From the NCBI GenBank assembly GCA_039201605.1, contig JBCCRO010000006.1:1-64000 (forward strand): DNA of 64,000 nucleotides, given 5' to 3'. The translations under genes and the position numbers were made by a program. Below are positions 63,193 through 64,000 of the stretch, in pieces; within the stretch, counting starts at the first letter, position 1, and each line of letters opens with the position of its first letter. Source of the DNA: CADEDH01 sp039201605 (GTDB taxonomy: Bacteria > Actinomycetota > Acidimicrobiia > Acidimicrobiales > SZUA-35). Under the pieces are notes generated by a model. That model saw nothing but the letters and a program-made list of their open reading frames with translations, ran no database searches and had not been told where the DNA came from.

Positions 63193-64000
63193 TCAGGCGT
63201 CGTCGTTGTCGGCGGGGTCGTCGTCCGGGCTGTCGCCGTTGCTCGACGGCTCGCCGCCGGCCACCGCATCGTCTCCGTCGACCATCTGGTCGGCGTCGGC
63301 GTCGGCTCCGGCGGGAACGTCCCCGCTGCGGTCGTCGGCCCGGGCGGATCCGTCGCCGCCGACATCACCGTCGTCGAGGTCACCCTCGACGGTGAAGAGG
63401 CGGGCCACGGCGGCCACGCTCTCCCCTGGCGGAGGCGACATGACCTTCACCCCGGAGGCGTCGCGGCCCTGCTGGGAGATGTCGTCGACCGAGGTGCGGA
63501 TCACCACACCGCCCGACGACACCAGCAACACCTCGTCGCCGGGCGCCACGAACATCGAGCCGACCACCTTGCCCGTCCGGTCGCTGACCGACAGGCAGCG
63601 CACCCCGAGGCCGGCCCGCTTCTTCCGGGTGAACAGCTCGGGGTCGATCCGCTTGCCCAGGCCCTGCCCGGAGATGACCAACAGCTCGGTCTCACCGGAG
63701 AACACGGCGGAGGAAACCAGCTCGTCGCCGTCGCGGAACTTCATGCCCACCACGCCGGCGGCCGTGCGGCCCATCGGGCGCACGTCGTCCTCGGAGAAGC
63801 GCAGGGCCTGACCGTTGCGCGAGGCCATGAAGATGTCGTCCTCGCCATTGGTCGGCATCACCGACACGAGCTCGTCGTCGTCGTTGAGCCTGATGGCGAT
63901 CAGCCCGGCCTTGAGCGACGAGTCGTAGGCGGTGAACAGCGTCTTCTTCACCCGACCCTGACGGGTGGCGAAGAACAGGAAGCGGTTGGTCTCGTAGTCG
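63193..64000 (-). CDS. gyrA: DNA gyrase subunit A, C-terminal part (truncated by window edge)
   Basis: The frame enters from beyond 64000 and covers about the last 269 residues. Beta-pinwheel blades of the DNA-wrapping domain are visible: KKTLFTAYDSSLKAGLIAI, GQALRFSEDDVRPMGRTAAGV, SGQGLGKRIDPELF and VIRTSVDDISQQGRDASGV. The last 55 residues are an acidic Asp/Ser/Gly tail (DDDPADNDDA). Gyrase introduces negative supercoils; the catalytic tyrosine domain is outside the window. Confidence 0.95.
   Translation of the reverse strand, partial: DYETNRFLFFATRQGRVKKTLFTAYDSSLKAGLIAIRLNDDDELVSVMPTNGEDDIFMASRNGQALRFSEDDVRPMGRTAAGVVGMKFRDGDELVSSAVFSGETELLVISGQGLGKRIDPELFTRKKRAGLGVRCLSVSDRTGKVVGSMFVAPGDEVLLVSSGGVVIRTSVDDISQQGRDASGVKVMSPPPGESVAAVARLFTVEGDLDDGDVGGDGSARADDRSGDVPAGADADADQMVDGDDAVAGGEPSSNGDSPDDDPADNDDA

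Overview
This 64 kb window is a very GC-rich actinobacterial chromosome segment. The gene set suggests an Acidimicrobiia-like member of Actinomycetota: an OmpATb-like envelope protein, a septum-formation-type lipoprotein, F420/PPOX and mycothiol-type families, many Thr-rich single-span membrane proteins, heliorhodopsin, and a gyrA / TadE-like / DUF3566 / tRNA-Ile arrangement. The taxon is inferred from gene content only.

Layout. 1-3.9 kb: the end of an integrated mobile element (replication-protein fragment, excisionase, tyrosine integrase, two unknown membrane cargo genes of visibly lower GC). It ends in a 44-bp copy of the 3' half of a tRNA-Arg(ACG) gene. A second perfect copy 892 bp further on encloses a toxin-antitoxin pair, so at least two insertions appear stacked at one tRNA site. 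4.9-20 kb: envelope and housekeeping genes (OmpA/BON protein, AraC regulator, beta-helix lipoprotein, two paralogous Thr-rich membrane proteins, macro-domain protein, PEP carboxylase, thioredoxin-like lipoprotein). 20.1-25 kb: a translationally coupled MoxR/DUF58/DUF4129 operon. 25.1-27.4 kb: cysteine-poor L28/L33 pair, acyltransferase, DinB-like protein.

27.4-33 kb: a FliA/WhiG-type sigma factor with a probable frameshift in its tail and two tandem promoter-like repeats upstream; then an NAD-binding protein, an acyl-CoA dehydrogenase and a P450, divergent from a MarR regulator across a perfect inverted repeat. 33-42.6 kb: a probable single operon of a LIV-type ABC transporter (with a LivM-LivG fusion), zinc alcohol dehydrogenase, glutamine-synthetase-like ligase, P450 and 3Fe-4S ferredoxin, divergent from a PuuD-like gamma-glutamyl hydrolase. 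It reads as uptake, oxidation and gamma-glutamylation of an amine.

42.9-53.3 kb is the most striking region. It holds a SigB/SigF-type sigma factor and anti-sigma ATPase, a second RsbW-like ATPase, a PAS-GAF-PP2C phosphatase, a STAS antagonist cotranscribed with a heliorhodopsin and an SRPBCC protein, a photolyase/FeS-cryptochrome-family protein, a Nei-type DNA glycosylase, an F420-type oxidoreductase and an SDR. Six promoter-like elements of the form GTTT-N16-GGGTA(C/A/G), the SigB/SigF consensus, lie before these transcription units. My scan by eye found no other exact match in the window. I read this as a self-amplifying light/stress partner-switching regulon with heliorhodopsin inside it.

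53.3-64 kb: envelope proteins, a PPOX protein, DUF418 membrane protein, zinc-ribbon/discoidin-like protein, EAL-HDOD and GGDEF proteins, tRNA-Ile(GAT), DUF3566 protein, TadE-like protein and the 3' part of gyrA running off the window.
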